A stretch of 54,354 bases of DNA from Methylocystaceae bacterium (GCA_009773555.1 WSXZ01000019.1:1-54354); one strand, 5' to 3'. Positions 1 through 10,696 are shown, counted from the first letter of the stretch. Numbers and translations: made by a program. The notes: generated by a model from the letters alone, not told the origin.

Positions 1-60
1 CCCTGCGGGGGCGTGAAGGCGCGATTTTAAGGCGGAGCGATAGCTAAAAGCGAGGCTTTG

Positions 61-1137
61 ATGAAATTATTAATCACCGGGGGCGCGGGGTTCATCGGCT
101 CGGCCGTTGCGCGCGCCGTCATCGGCAAGAGCGTCGATCAAATTCTCGTTCTCGACAAGCTCACCTATGCGGGCAATCTCGCCTCGCTGCGTCCCATCGC
201 CGACAGTCCCCGTTTTTCCTTTCTTAAAGCCGATATTTGCGACGGCGCGGCAGTCGCGCGCGCCTTCGAGGATTTTCGGCCCGACGTCGTCATGCATCTT
301 GCCGCCGAAAGCCATGTCGATCGCTCGATCGATGGGCCGGCGGCCTTCATCGAAACCAATGTCGTCGGCACATTTGTCATGCTGCGGGCGGCGCTCGACT
401 ATTGGCGCCAGCTCGATCGCGCCCGCGCGGGCGCCTTCCGTTTCCTGCATATCTCCACCGATGAGGTTTTCGGCGCCCTTGGCGCGGAAGGCCTCTTCTG
501 CGAAGACACGCCCTATGCGCCGACGTCGCCCTATTCGGCGTCGAAGGCGGGGTCGGATCATCTTGTGCGCGCCTGGCGCCACACATATGGTCTTCCGACG
601 ATCATCACCAATTGCTCCAATAATTACGGACCCTATCATTTCCCGGAAAAGCTCATTCCGCTCACCATCATCAACGCGATCGAGGAGAAGCCGCTGCCGG
701 TCTACGGCCGCGGCGAGAATGTGCGCGATTGGCTTTATGTCGAGGATCACGCCTCGGCGCTGATGCGCGTGGCGCGGGAAGGCGAAGTCGGCGATTCCTA
801 TAACGTCGGCGGACGCAATGAATGGCGCAATATCGACGTGGTCGAAGCGATCTGCGAACTGATGGACGAATTCCGTCCGCGGCGCGCCGGATCGCATCGC
901 GATCTGATCGCTTTCGTCGCCGATCGGCCGGGACATGATCTGCGCTACGCCATCGACGCCTCCAAGATCGAGCGCGAACTCGGATGGCGGCCGGCCGAGC
1001 GATTTGAAACCGGTCTTCGAAAAACAGTGCGATGGTATCTCGATAATTCAGCTTGGTGGCAAGCGATCCGCTCGGGCACATATCGGGGCGAGCGGCTCGG
1101 CGTGCTTGCCGAGCAAGATGAAGACGCCGTCGCCTGA
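61..1137 (+). CDS. rfbB: dTDP-glucose 4,6-dehydratase
   Basis: Converts dTDP-glucose to dTDP-4-keto-6-deoxyglucose, the second step of dTDP-L-rhamnose synthesis in the cytosol. The 358-residue product is an extended short-chain dehydrogenase: the NAD-binding glycine motif TGGAGFIGS lies near residue 7, the catalytic STDEVFG motif near residue 135, and YSASK supplies the Tyr/Lys pair. The ATG at 61 is preferred to the TTG at 58 because GAGG sits five bases upstream of it. It is the first gene of a tight rfbB-rfbC-rfbD-rfbA run with gaps of about 10-20 bases. Length and motifs are normal for the family. Confidence 0.95.
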   Translation: MKLLITGGAGFIGSAVARAVIGKSVDQILVLDKLTYAGNLASLRPIADSPRFSFLKADICDGAAVARAFEDFRPDVVMHLAAESHVDRSIDGPAAFIETNVVGTFVMLRAALDYWRQLDRARAGAFRFLHISTDEVFGALGAEGLFCEDTPYAPTSPYSASKAGSDHLVRAWRHTYGLPTIITNCSNNYGPYHFPEKLIPLTIINAIEEKPLPVYGRGENVRDWLYVEDHASALMRVAREGEVGDSYNVGGRNEWRNIDVVEAICELMDEFRPRRAGSHRDLIAFVADRPGHDLRYAIDASKIERELGWRPAERFETGLRKTVRWYLDNSAWWQAIRSGTYRGERLGVLAEQDEDAVA

Positions 1138-1156
1138 CGCGCGACAGGGGGGCTGT

Positions 1157-1708
1157 TTGTTTGAAGATCTCGAGCTTCCGGGGCTGAAGCTCGTTACGCC
1201 TAGAAAATTTGGCGACGAGCGCGGCTTCTTTTGCGAAACGCATAATGAAAAGACCTGGGCGAACGCCGGATTGAATTTCGACTTTGTCCAGGACAATCAC
1301 TCATTGTCCCGCGACGTCGGCACGGTGCGCGGCTTGCATTTCCAGACCGCGCCCTTCGCGCAGGACAAGCTCGTTCGCGTGATCAGCGGCCGCATTCTCG
1401 ACGTCGCCGTCGATCTACGGCGGTCTTCGCCGACGTTCGGGCGTCACGTCGTCGTCGAGCTTTCGAAAGAGAACTGGCGTCAGCTGTTCATTCCCATCGG
1501 TTTCGCGCATGGTTTCGTCACGCTCGAGCCCGATACGGAAGTCATCTACAAGGTGACGAATTTCTATTCGCCGCAGCATGATTGCGGCGTCGCCTGGGAC
1601 GACCCTGACATCGGGATCGCGTGGCCGGCCGCCGCCGAAAGCGTCGTGCTGTCGGACAAGGATCGCAAATGGCCGCGGCTGCGCGATCTGACGGAGGTTT
1701 TCGCGTAG
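1157..1708 (+). CDS. rfbC: dTDP-4-dehydrorhamnose 3,5-epimerase
   Basis: Epimerises dTDP-4-keto-6-deoxyglucose at C3 and C5 in the dTDP-L-rhamnose pathway. It is a cupin-fold protein with the family signature FGDERGFF near the N terminus, the catalytic histidine in RGLHFQ, the GFAHGF strand, and the conserved tyrosine in YKVTNFY. A TTG at 1157 is chosen because it follows an AGGGGGG ribosome-binding site and gives a typical 183-residue protein. An in-frame ATG at 1118 would overlap rfbB and add 13 atypical residues. The family is certain; the start is moderately certain. Confidence 0.92.
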   Translation: MFEDLELPGLKLVTPRKFGDERGFFCETHNEKTWANAGLNFDFVQDNHSLSRDVGTVRGLHFQTAPFAQDKLVRVISGRILDVAVDLRRSSPTFGRHVVVELSKENWRQLFIPIGFAHGFVTLEPDTEVIYKVTNFYSPQHDCGVAWDDPDIGIAWPAAAESVVLSDKDRKWPRLRDLTEVFA

Positions 1709-1718
1709 AGTGGGCAGG

Positions 1719-2600
1719 ATGAAACGCATCGCCGTCACGGGGCTCACCGGCCAGGTCGTCAGCTCGCTCATCGAGCGCGCGCCGAGAGGCGTCGAAATGC
1801 TCGCGCTCGGCCGCCCCAGCTTCGATCTCTCTTCTCGCGACATGATTCTCGCGTCGCTACGCAGCGTGCGCTGCGACGCCATCATCAACGCCGCCGCCTA
1901 TACCCAGGTCGACAAGGCGGAGAGCGAGCCCGACGTCGCCATGCGCGTCAATGGCGCGGGCGCAGGCTTTGTCGCCGAAACCGCCGCCGAATTGAAGGTG
2001 CCGCTGCTGCATCTTTCGACCGACTATGTCTTCGACGGCGCGCTTAATCGTCCCTATCGCGAAGACGACGAACCCGGCCCGACCGGCGCCTATGGGCGCT
2101 CGAAGCTCGAAGGCGAAAGGCAGATTGCGGCGCGCTGCGAAAATTCGGTCATTTTGCGCACCGCCTGGGTTTACAGCCCTTTTGGAGCGAATTTCGTCAA
2201 GACGATGCTGCGTCTTGGCGAGACGCGCGACGAAATCGGCGTCGTCGCCGACCAGATCGGCAATCCAACGAGCGCGCTCGATATCGCCGACGCGCTGCTC
2301 GCCATCGCCGAAAGGCTGGTCGACGATTCCGATGCGCGCCTGCGCGGCGTTTTCCACATGACCGGGCGGGGCGAAGCCAGCTGGGCGGACATGGCGGACG
2401 CGATCTTTTCCGCGGCGGAGACGAAAGGCCGCCGGCCCGTGCGCGTCAAGCGCATCGCGACGGCAGACTATCCGACGCCAGCCCGGCGCCCGGCGAATTC
2501 AAGGCTCGACAACGCCAAGCTCGAAGCCAGCTACGGCGTCGCGCTGCCGAAATGGCGAGATTCCGTGAACGCCTGCGTCGCCCGATTAATTCCAAACTGA
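1719..2600 (+). CDS. rfbD: dTDP-4-dehydrorhamnose reductase
   Basis: Catalyses the final NAD(P)H-dependent reduction that gives dTDP-L-rhamnose. The 293-residue product is an SDR protein starting with the nucleotide-binding motif TGLTGQV. The STDYVFDG motif (near residue 100) and YGRSKLEGE (Tyr/Lys catalytic pair) are present. The ATG at 1719 is used rather than the GTG at 1710. It lies ten bases after rfbC and eleven before rfbA, so it should be co-transcribed with both. Confidence 0.94.
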   Translation: MKRIAVTGLTGQVVSSLIERAPRGVEMLALGRPSFDLSSRDMILASLRSVRCDAIINAAAYTQVDKAESEPDVAMRVNGAGAGFVAETAAELKVPLLHLSTDYVFDGALNRPYREDDEPGPTGAYGRSKLEGERQIAARCENSVILRTAWVYSPFGANFVKTMLRLGETRDEIGVVADQIGNPTSALDIADALLAIAERLVDDSDARLRGVFHMTGRGEASWADMADAIFSAAETKGRRPVRVKRIATADYPTPARRPANSRLDNAKLEASYGVALPKWRDSVNACVARLIPN

Positions 2601-2611
2601 ATAGGATTCTC

Positions 2612-3499
2612 ATGCGCGGCATCATTCTCGCCGGAGGAAGCGGCACCAGGCTGCATCCGATGACGCTCGTCACGTCGAAGCAATTGCTCCCCGTCTACGA
2701 CAAGCCGATGATCTATTACCCACTCAGCACGCTGATGCTCGCCGGCGTGCGTGAGATCTTGATCATCACCACGCCGGAGGATCTGCTTTCCTTCAAGCGG
2801 CTGCTCGGGAGCGGCGCGCAATGGGGCCTGTCGCTGTCCTACGCCGTGCAGCCGCGGCCGGAGGGGCTGGCGCAGGCCTATCTCATCGGCGCCGAATTCG
2901 TCGATGGCGAACCCTCGGTGCTCATCCTTGGCGACAATATCTTCTACGGCCATGGCCTGCCGGAAGTGTTGAGCGAGTCTTCGCGCAACTCGGCCGCGGT
3001 ATTCGCCTATCATGTGCGCGATCCGGAGCGTTACGGCGTCGTCGAATTCGATTCAGCCGGTCGCGCAATCTCGATCGAGGAAAAACCGACGCGGCCGCGA
3101 TCCAATTGGGCGGTGACAGGCCTTTATTTCTACGATGAACGCGCGCCGGAATTCGCGTCGCAACTGAAGCCTTCGCCGCGCGGCGAATTGGAGATCACCG
3201 ATCTCAACCGCATCTATCTGGAGCTTGGCGAACTGCAGGTCGCCCGACTCGGCCGCGGATTCGCCTGGCTCGACACCGGCACGCCCGAGGCGCTGATCGA
3301 AGCCAGCGAATATGTGCGCGCCATCGAGCAGCGGCAGGGACAGCGCGTCGCCTGCCTCGAAGAGATCGCCTTCCGCGCCGGGTGGATCGACGCCGCGCAG
3401 GCGCGCGCCGCCTCGTCAAAACTCTCCAAAAGCGGTTATGGTCAATATATCTCGCAGGTGCTCGCGGAAATGGAGCGGGAGGTTTCGCCGGTCGCATAG
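2612..3499 (+). CDS. rfbA: glucose-1-phosphate thymidylyltransferase
   Basis: Makes dTDP-glucose from dTTP and glucose-1-phosphate, the entry step to dTDP-rhamnose. The nucleotidyltransferase signature GGSGTRLHP is at residues 8-16, followed by the [16 protein letters not shown] sugar-phosphate segment; ILGDNIFYG carries the metal-binding aspartate. The start at 2612 gives the canonical [10 protein letters not shown] terminus and a 295-residue protein. It is last in the rhamnose run although it catalyses the first step. Its 3' end overlaps the convergent glycosyltransferase gene by 58 bases. Confidence 0.95.
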   Translation: MRGIILAGGSGTRLHPMTLVTSKQLLPVYDKPMIYYPLSTLMLAGVREILIITTPEDLLSFKRLLGSGAQWGLSLSYAVQPRPEGLAQAYLIGAEFVDGEPSVLILGDNIFYGHGLPEVLSESSRNSAAVFAYHVRDPERYGVVEFDSAGRAISIEEKPTRPRSNWAVTGLYFYDERAPEFASQLKPSPRGELEITDLNRIYLELGELQVARLGRGFAWLDTGTPEALIEASEYVRAIEQRQGQRVACLEEIAFRAGWIDAAQARAASSKLSKSGYGQYISQVLAEMEREVSPVA

Positions 3500-5948
3500 A
3501 GCGGCGAAGCCGCGGCGCGGCGCAGTTCAGCGGCGAGGGTTTTGGGATCGAAGCGACGCATCGCATCGGCCGGCGGCGCTGAGTGACGCCGACGCGGAAC
3601 GATGGCGCCGACGAAAGGCTCCATTCTCGCGACAGTGTCCTCGATCAGATCCGCAAGCGATGCGGGATCGAGCCGCGCGGGCGAAACGATGTTGTCGAAA
3701 CGGCGACGCAGATCCTTCCCCGCGAAAGCGTTGGTGATTGTCGCGAGCCCGGCTTCCGCCATTTCGAGCGGCGGGTAGCTCGGGTGGGGAGAGATCATCA
3801 GCGAAACGCCGACAAGTGCGCGACTGAGATGGTCGGCGTAGTCATCGAGCCGGGCCTTCCCGCCGACGGTGGCGTTCTGCACCGGATAGAGAAGCGAGTC
3901 TGGAAAATCTTCGCCGAGAAAAACAATGTTCCAGCGGCTCGCCCGAATCGGATCGCGCTGCTGCCAGATGACAAGCGCCGCGCAAATCAGCTCGAAGGCG
4001 TTGCGCGCGACGGTTTCCCGACCGTAAACAAGCATCGTCGGCTCCCGCGCGACGTCTGTAAGCCGCTCGCCAATGCGTTCGTTGAGCTCGTAGGGAACAT
4101 AATAGGCGTCACGGAACCGATATTTCTCGGTCATGACTGAGAATAGCTCTTCGGAGTTGACGATCGCGATCGTCTGATCGCCGTGATGATAGGTCGCTTC
4201 GGCAAGACTGGACTTAGCGCCGCGGCCATAGAAGTTCGGCTCGTCGTCCTGAATGAGGTAAATGAACGGACGCCCGCCGCCGAAATAGCGGGCCCGCTCG
4301 CACTCCATGGCCAGTGCGAATTCCGCGGTCCACCAAGCGGTCGCGAAAAAAATGTCGTTGTCGCGCACGTTCAGCCTGCCGCCTTCCCGTTCATTGGCGT
4401 CGACGAGCGCAGCTCTTTCAGTATCGAGACTGGCCGCATAGGGAACCGGCGTATAGCCGGACAGCGTCGCATAGGCTTGGGGTTCGATATCTGCGTCGGT
4501 CACTACGATGCGCGCATCGAACTCATCGCCGAGTTCGGCGAGCAACGCCGAGAAGAGCTTCATCGCGGTGGCGATCCCGCCAAAGGTCTGCTGCGGATTA
4601 ACCGTCGGGGTCAGCAGCGTCAGGCGCGGCCGATCGTTGCGCGACGGATAGGAGAGCAGAGGCCGCGTTTCGGCGATCGGTGTTGCATAGGGATGAAAAT
4701 TGGAGTCGACGCATGCGAGCGCGGGTTGGAAGACCTTAAGCCGATGCTCCGCGAGGTCGTCGACGCTGCGCACGGGCAGCAGCGTATGGCCCATCGGATA
4801 GAGATCGCGCTGCGCGACTTTGAGCCATTCGAAGCCGCGCGACTCAGCAATCATCAGCAGAGAACGTTCGATGGCGTGCGCCAGGGTGCCGTCAACCTGT
4901 CCGCTCTCAGGCGGGAAGTCGGCGAAACCGATGTCGATGTCGAGCAGCGGGCGGATCGCAGCGGTCCTGCCCCAGAACATGGAGCCGGAGGGAAATTCGA
5001 GCGTGAGGTTCTTGTCGATCTCGATGTTCATCCGCTTCAACAGATTGCGCGCGAGATCGTAGTCGTAGCCCCAGTTCAAAATGCCGCGCAGTTCGAAAAG
5101 ATGCTGCGGAAATACGACGCCGAGCCGCGGATCGTCGAACAGCGAAAGAATCGAGCGCACGATGCGCTCGGACCCGAGGAGGTTGTCGATGAGATAGTCG
5201 CGCCAGCGCGCCAGCGCTTCACCGCCGTGGGGCGAGCGCTTGGTATGAACGTGGATGAACAGTTCGTAATTGGCGTAGACGTCGCGAAACCCGAAGAATT
5301 TGGCGGCGATGTCGCGCCCGCGATTCGGGCAGATACGCGTCAAAACCTTGCCCTTGCGCCAGTCGGCGCAACCTCGTCGACCGCCCGCTGCTTTTCCTCG
5401 GTGTCCGTCGAGACGCAAAGATCCAGCGCGCCGGGAACGTTATGCAGCTTTTCGAGGACAAGCGGCAGCACGTCCGGATAGAAGGCGTGGACGACGGCGA
5501 CGATCGAATGCGCGCGTTTCGGGCCCGCGTCATAGGCGAAAGGCGTCTCGAGCGCGAAGTCCATTTCATTGACCGGACGGCGGGAGGGAACGACCCCATC
5601 CGGCTTGGTCAACTCATAAGTGTAGTAATAACTGATCGCCGCCTGACGCAGCGGGTCGTTGATCGGATTGCGTCGCCGGCCAAGCGGCGGATCATATTGC
5701 GCGGCGATCTGGCGCAATACGGCGCCGCAGGCGGCGCGCAGCCCCTGTTCGCGCAGGAAGCGTGGACCGTCCCGCAAAAGATCGCGCGGCGCGAGAAACA
5801 CGCCGACCGGCGAATCGATCAGCTTCGCCAGTTCGCGCATCGCCGCGCCGTAAAGCGCCACGGCGCCGCGTGTCGCCAAGATAATGTAGCCGTTGCGCAG
5901 ATGGCGGCGCGCCCATTGCAGCCTGGTTTCGGATTTCTTTTCCGTCAT
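3442..5948 (-). pseudogene. RgpF/WsaF-type rhamnosyltransferase, frameshifted
   Basis: Two minus-strand frames together form one protein. The N-terminal frame (5948 down to about 5340) has the RgpF-like stretch HAFYPDVLPLVLEKLHNVP and ends soon after TDTEEKQRAVDEV. The second frame resumes with DWRKGKVLTRICPNRGRDIA and HVHTKRSPHGG, hallmarks of rhamnan-synthesis protein F. It then continues into a WsaF-like rhamnosyltransferase (YLIQDDEPNFYGRG; VGVSLMISPHPSYPPLEMAEAG). Restoring one base near 5366-5369, for example GCGGCC in place of GCGCC on the coding strand, joins the halves as DEVAADWRKGK. It is either a recent null allele or a sequencing error. The neighbouring dTDP-rhamnose genes fit its substrate. 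It diverges from the kpsT-like gene. Confidence 0.8.
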
Positions 5949-6143
5949 GCGGGCGCCTTCCAGTCGAGCTTGGGCAATTGGGGCGGTGGAAATTTACGAA
6001 AATTCAACCGTCTCTGGCTTAAATGAAAAACGTTTGTCTCGCCATGACTTAGCCAGAAATTCGGCGTAACCAAGGCCCGCGGCGCGCTAGGGGCTGCGCC
6101 GGGGGAATGTGACGGAATACGACCGTCCCGCCGCTCGGGAATC

Positions 6144-6797
6144 ATGATCAAGCTTGACAATGTCTTTAAATATTATCGCTCGCACGGCCACAGAAAGGTC
6201 GTGCTCGATCATGTCAGCCTCGACTTCGCCGCTGGCCGCAGCTACGGCATTCTCGGCGTCAATGGGGCCGGAAAATCGACTCTGATGCGCCTCCTCGCAG
6301 GCACCGAGCTGCCCAACGGCGGCCGGGTCGTGCGCTCCTCGCGCGTCTCCTGGCCGCTGGGGTTTTCGGGCGGGCTGCACCCGATGCTCAGCGGACGCGA
6401 AAACGTGAAGTTCGTCGCGCGCGTGTACGGACAGGACGCGCGCAAGGTTATCGACTTTGTCGAGGACTTCGCCGAGATTGGCGCCTATATCGACGCTCCG
6501 ATTCGCACCTATTCGTCCGGCATGATGGCGCGTCTCGCCTTTGGCCTTTCGCTCTCGATCGAATTCGACTGCTATCTCATCGACGAGGTCACCGCCGTCG
6601 GCGACGCGCGCTTCGCTGCGCGGTGCCAAGAGGAGTTCTCCAAGCGCCGGCGAACGGCGGACGTTATCATGGTGTCGCACGCCATGACGACCATTCAGCA
6701 ATATTGCGATCGCGGCATGGTGCTGGCGGGCGGGCGAATGCACGTCTTCAACAGTGTCGACGACGCGATCGAACTTTATAAGAAGCTCAATGCCTGA
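6144..6797 (+). CDS. capsule/O-polysaccharide ABC transporter ATP-binding protein (KpsT/Wzt-like)
   Basis: ATPase subunit of an ABC-2 polysaccharide exporter that drives a capsule-type or O-polysaccharide chain across the inner membrane. The 217-residue protein has Walker A GVNGAGKST (about residue 38), the ABC signature YSSGM and Walker B CYLIDEV. It lacks the long C-terminal carbohydrate-binding domain of Wzt, so it is closest to KpsT. Its stop overlaps the start of the next kpsE-like gene by eight bases, which suggests translational coupling. The partner permease (KpsM) is not in this window. Confidence 0.9.
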   Translation: MIKLDNVFKYYRSHGHRKVVLDHVSLDFAAGRSYGILGVNGAGKSTLMRLLAGTELPNGGRVVRSSRVSWPLGFSGGLHPMLSGRENVKFVARVYGQDARKVIDFVEDFAEIGAYIDAPIRTYSSGMMARLAFGLSLSIEFDCYLIDEVTAVGDARFAARCQEEFSKRRRTADVIMVSHAMTTIQQYCDRGMVLAGGRMHVFNSVDDAIELYKKLNA

Positions 6798-8091
6798 AGC
6801 CGTTCACGCCCAGCAGCCGGAGATCACGGTCGCGCTCGCCGAGCCCGAGCGGGGGCCGCTGAGCCCGCAGGACGCTAGCTTCAAGGCGAAGTCGATCTCG
6901 CGCGCGCTGCGCAGGGCCGCGAACAAATCCCGCGCGCCGACGAGCGTCATCGCCGGGGGCGGCGGCTTCCAGGCGCGGCGAGGCGACCGCGCGTTCCGCC
7001 TCGGCGTCCTCGCCAGCTTCGCCGCCTTCGTCGTTGCCCCGTTCCTCATCGCCTCGATCTATTGGGGTCTGATCGCCAGCAAACAATATGTGACCGAAAC
7101 CAAATTCGCGCTGCGCGCCGGCGAAGCGTCGAGTCTCGATCTCTTGAGCGGAGGCGCCATGGGTTCGCAGGCCTCTCAGCAGATGCAGGACGCGCAGGTT
7201 CTCGTCAATTTCATCCGGAGCCGCTCGATGGTCGAAGCGCTCGACCGAAAGGTCGGCTTGCGCGCCATGTTCGCGCGTTCCGGAGTCGACTATTTTTCGA
7301 GTTTCGATCCGGAAGATTCGGTTGAGGAGCTGGAAAAATACTGGAAACGGCGGATCGACGCGAGCCTCGACATGATGTCCGGCATCATTTCCATCAATGT
7401 GCGCGCCTTCACGCCACGCGATTCGCTCGCCATCGCACAGAACGTCACCGACCTTTCGGAACGGCTGGTTAATGAACTGTCAACGCGCTCCAGGCGCGAT
7501 GCGCTGGCGCAGGCGCGCACGGAACTGACGCGCGCCGAAGAACAGTTGAAGAATGCGACTGGCTCCATGCGCGACGCGCGCAATACCGAGGGCGTGCTTG
7601 ATGCGCCCGCGGCGGCGGAGGCGATCAACAAGCTCATCACCACGCTTCGGCTTGAACTCGCGGCGACGCAGGAAGATCTCGCGCTGCACAACGACTCGGC
7701 GACGTCGGACTCGCCTCAAGCGCGCCTGCTCACCGCGCGGGTTCAGAGCCTCAAGAGCCAGATTGACGAATATTCGACGCAAATCGCCGGCGGCGGCGAG
7801 AGGGGGGAGGGCTCTCTGGCGCAGCGTGCGGGCGTGCTTTCCATGCATCAGATCGAGCTTGATCTCGCCCGGCAAAGATACGCGCTCGCCGCCTCGATGT
7901 TTGAAAACGCCCGAGTCGATCTCGAAACGCAGCGCGCCTATCTCGTCTCCTTCCTTCGCCCGACGCTTGCGGAAAAATCTCTCTATCCCCGGCGTTGGAT
8001 CGAATGGGGCATTATTGTCGCGCCGGCGACGATCGGCTGGCTGGCGCTCGTCGCCGTGGCCTTCCTTGTCCGCGATCATATGGCCAAATAG
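6790..8091 (+). CDS. KpsE-like capsule export inner-membrane protein, copy 1
   Basis: Polysaccharide co-polymerase/export family protein of 433 residues, thought to link the ABC exporter to the outer-membrane channel. It has a cytoplasmic N terminus of about 80 residues, one membrane segment (about residues 75-95), a large periplasmic region with predicted coiled coil (ARTELTRAEEQLKNATG) and a second membrane segment near the C terminus (IIVAPATIGWLALVAVAFLV). This topology is typical of KpsE. The ATG at 6790 overlaps the kpsT-like stop. A paralogue lies at 9221-10525 on the other strand. Confidence 0.85.
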   Translation: MPEAVHAQQPEITVALAEPERGPLSPQDASFKAKSISRALRRAANKSRAPTSVIAGGGGFQARRGDRAFRLGVLASFAAFVVAPFLIASIYWGLIASKQYVTETKFALRAGEASSLDLLSGGAMGSQASQQMQDAQVLVNFIRSRSMVEALDRKVGLRAMFARSGVDYFSSFDPEDSVEELEKYWKRRIDASLDMMSGIISINVRAFTPRDSLAIAQNVTDLSERLVNELSTRSRRDALAQARTELTRAEEQLKNATGSMRDARNTEGVLDAPAAAEAINKLITTLRLELAATQEDLALHNDSATSDSPQARLLTARVQSLKSQIDEYSTQIAGGGERGEGSLAQRAGVLSMHQIELDLARQRYALAASMFENARVDLETQRAYLVSFLRPTLAEKSLYPRRWIEWGIIVAPATIGWLALVAVAFLVRDHMAK

Positions 8092-8153
8092 CGGGCGAGG
8101 CGGCGGGGCCGAAACGCGGATCGGCGGCGCTTATCCGTTGAGATGGAGCGATC

Positions 8154-9233
8154 GTGTTTTTCAATATTGACGCCGACGACGGCGCCGCCATTGGTGGCTG
8201 GCTCGCGCCGGATAATCCTTCCGCCGTTCCGAAGATCCTGGTCCGCAGACCGGGAGAAGAAGACATTGAAATCTCGGCGACCGTTCAGCGTCCGGACGTG
8301 CGCGACCTCGGCGTTCACGCCACCGGTCTCGTTGGCTTTCTGATCGACGACAAGATGATCCAGGGCCTGCCGGGCGTCGAGGATATCGAACTGCTCGAAG
8401 CCGACACCGGAATTCTGATCTACCGGCGATTCAAGAAGGAACGGCATCTCGAGCGCAAATTTTTTCTGTTCGACGGTTCGATTCGCCCCATCGAGAAATT
8501 GGGCGGACGGTCGAGAAATCTGTTCACGCTCACCTACCCGTCGACCGAGCGCTACGCCTTCGAGACCATGCTCGTGCTCATTAACAACAGTTTCAACAAA
8601 TCAATCTTCATGTCGGGGCGCTCGAGCTTCCCGCGCTACGCGCATTTTCTTTCCAATGCGAAATTCACCACAGCGGCGCTGTTGAGCGACCCCTTCGAGG
8701 AGCTGGCGCAGCGATTGGTGATCCTCAGCCTGATCCAGAAGTCCGATTCGACGCATATGCTGCCGCTGCTCTTCACCGGGCTGACGGCGTTGACCGATTT
8801 TGTTCGCGACCTGCCGCTCGAAGATCCGAAAGGCATCCTCGCGAAATTCCGGAATGTCACCGATGAGGAGCGTGAGGCGCTCATAAGCCCGATGACGCGA
8901 ATGTTCGGCTGCATCCCGGGCGAGACGCCGGAGCGCCGTCACGTTCCGGCCGCGCTCGAAAACCTGGCGTCGATGGAGCTCGTTGGCGTGCGCAGCCGGT
9001 TTCGTGATTTCAGCGCGCTGCTCGCCGGCATCCTCGGTCACGACCTCACCGGCGACTATGAACCGGTGGTGCATCCTTCGATCAGCGCGCTGGCCGATCG
9101 GCTGTCGCGCATCAGCCTCGTCGCGGACCTTCTTGAAGCCGATTTGGCGCTCTATTCCTTCGCCGAGGAATCGGTTGTCTCCGCGCTCTCCGATGACGCC
9201 GACGTCGTCGCGCGGGACACTCAAACCATGTGA
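8154..9233 (+). CDS. protein of unknown function in the capsule locus
   Basis: A 359-residue protein that I do not recognise. It starts at a GTG with GGAG a few bases upstream and follows the kpsE-like gene by 62 bases, so it is probably in the same transcript. The first 80 residues (GGWLAPDNPS through TGLVGFLIDD) look like a small beta-rich module of the kind seen attached to polysaccharide-modifying enzymes; this is only a resemblance. The rest is soluble and helical, with no signal peptide or membrane segment. Its end overlaps the convergent second kpsE-like gene by 13 bases. A role in polysaccharide synthesis or export is inferred from position alone. Confidence 0.75.
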   Translation: MFFNIDADDGAAIGGWLAPDNPSAVPKILVRRPGEEDIEISATVQRPDVRDLGVHATGLVGFLIDDKMIQGLPGVEDIELLEADTGILIYRRFKKERHLERKFFLFDGSIRPIEKLGGRSRNLFTLTYPSTERYAFETMLVLINNSFNKSIFMSGRSSFPRYAHFLSNAKFTTAALLSDPFEELAQRLVILSLIQKSDSTHMLPLLFTGLTALTDFVRDLPLEDPKGILAKFRNVTDEEREALISPMTRMFGCIPGETPERRHVPAALENLASMELVGVRSRFRDFSALLAGILGHDLTGDYEPVVHPSISALADRLSRISLVADLLEADLALYSFAEESVVSALSDDADVVARDTQTM

Positions 9234-10525
9234 TCGTCGATGCTCGCGACGATCAGCGAAATCGCCGCCCAGGCGACGAGCAGCGCGCAAAACAGCAGAA
9301 TGGTGTTCGCCGTGGCTTTCGGGTAACTCGCAGATTCCGGCAACGTCGGCTCGACGATCGTCAGGAGATAGAGCTGCTGTTTTGCAAGTTCCTGCCGCGC
9401 GTGATGGTAGGAGGTCTGCGCGATCGAATAGAGCCTTTCAGCGAATTGCTCGTCGAGCTTCAGGCGCTCATAGGACGCGATCTGCGAGGAAACGGCGTCG
9501 GCGCCCTGCGGGTCCGTAAGCTTCTTCTTGAGGTCCGCGATCTGCTGGTCGATCGCGGCAAGACGCGTGCGTTGCAGCCGTTGGCTGGGCGCATCGCTGG
9601 AGAGCGACGAAGAAAATGTCGAAAGCGCGTTGACGATGTCCATACGCTCCATCATGAGCTTGCCCAACAGTTCGCCAATGCTTGTCGCGCGCGAACTCGG
9701 GTCGATGATGACGTTCTTGTTGCGGAACTGAAGCGTCTTCTCGCGCGCGTCGGCGAGCATCTGACGGGACAGCGTGACTTCGAGTTCGGCACGGCTCAAT
9801 GCGTCGGTGCGATTGCGCACGGTGATCTTGTTGACGAGTTCCTCGCTGAGCCTGACGATATCGCGCGCGACGTCGAGCGCGTCCTTGGGCTGGAATGCGT
9901 CGGTGCGCACGGTCAAAATGCCGGAAAGGGTGTCGACGCTGGCCGAAATATGACTCAGCCAATATTTCCAGATTTCTTCGGCGTTGGCGTTTCTGCCGAG
10001 CCGCGAAAAATAGTCGATGCCGGAGCCCGCAAACTTTTTCTCCATGTAGTCGCGGCCGCCGAGGTCGGCGACGATGGCGCGGCTTTTCACGTAATTGAGC
10101 ACCATGAAGGCGTCCTGCGAGGACGTATTGGCGCCCCCGCCCGTCAGCTTGGTGATCATCGACGCCGCGTCGGTCCCCGATTTTTTTTCATGTTGGGCGC
10201 GCACGGTCAGCCGCGTCTCGGCGACGTAGCGCTCCGACTGCCAGAAGCAGGCGTAAAGCCAGAACAGGAAAGTCGGCAGAACGACGGCGAAGATAAAGCT
10301 GCGTCCGAGCAGCCCGCCGCCCGCGTCCGCCCTGGCGGTCGCCAGTTTCTCCGCCATGCCCTCGAAGCTTTCGCGAATCAGCGTCGGCAGGCGGCTTGCG
10401 GCGTCCTTTGTCGTCAGCGGCGCCAGAATCTCCACCGCCTTGGTCGACGAGAAACGCGCCACGTTCTGAGCAGTGGCGATCACTTCTGACAGTTTAGGCG
10501 GTCTCGGAGCCCTATGCGTGCTCAT
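9221..10525 (-). CDS. KpsE-like capsule export inner-membrane protein, copy 2
   Basis: Second KpsE-family protein, 434 residues. It has a membrane segment at about residues 78-95 (FIFAVVLPTFLFWLYACFW), then the YVAETRLTVRA motif that corresponds to YVTETKFALRA in copy 1, a GIDYFSRLG segment (VDYFSSFD in copy 1), a long helical periplasmic region and a C-terminal membrane segment (ILLFCALLVAWAAISLIVA). The equivalent motifs show that the copies are paralogues. It is transcribed towards copy 1 with a 4.4-kb surrounding capsule context. Two copies may serve two polymers or form a hetero-oligomer. Confidence 0.82.
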   Translation of the reverse strand: MSTHRAPRPPKLSEVIATAQNVARFSSTKAVEILAPLTTKDAASRLPTLIRESFEGMAEKLATARADAGGGLLGRSFIFAVVLPTFLFWLYACFWQSERYVAETRLTVRAQHEKKSGTDAASMITKLTGGGANTSSQDAFMVLNYVKSRAIVADLGGRDYMEKKFAGSGIDYFSRLGRNANAEEIWKYWLSHISASVDTLSGILTVRTDAFQPKDALDVARDIVRLSEELVNKITVRNRTDALSRAELEVTLSRQMLADAREKTLQFRNKNVIIDPSSRATSIGELLGKLMMERMDIVNALSTFSSSLSSDAPSQRLQRTRLAAIDQQIADLKKKLTDPQGADAVSSQIASYERLKLDEQFAERLYSIAQTSYHHARQELAKQQLYLLTIVEPTLPESASYPKATANTILLFCALLVAWAAISLIVASIDDHMV

Positions 10526-10696
10526 CTACCCTCAAGTCGCTGACCTGTTCATGCGCTACGCATGTTAACTGAGGCTGAATCGCCTGAGCGCGTTGACGCG
10601 GCGTCGGTCCCTGGCGGCCCTATCATTCGGGCGGAGCAGACAGTTTTCCCGCGCCGCAAATTAAGCGGGTCGGGGCCCCGGCGCAAGCGAACAACA

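Noticed and set aside
4183-5481. Plus-strand open frame of 432 codons opposite the rhamnosyltransferase gene
   Set aside because: The minus-strand frames carry clear RgpF/WsaF motifs; this one has none.
9230-10489. Plus-strand open frame opposite the second kpsE-like gene
   Set aside because: The minus strand has the KpsE topology and motifs shared with copy 1; the plus-strand frame is a shadow.
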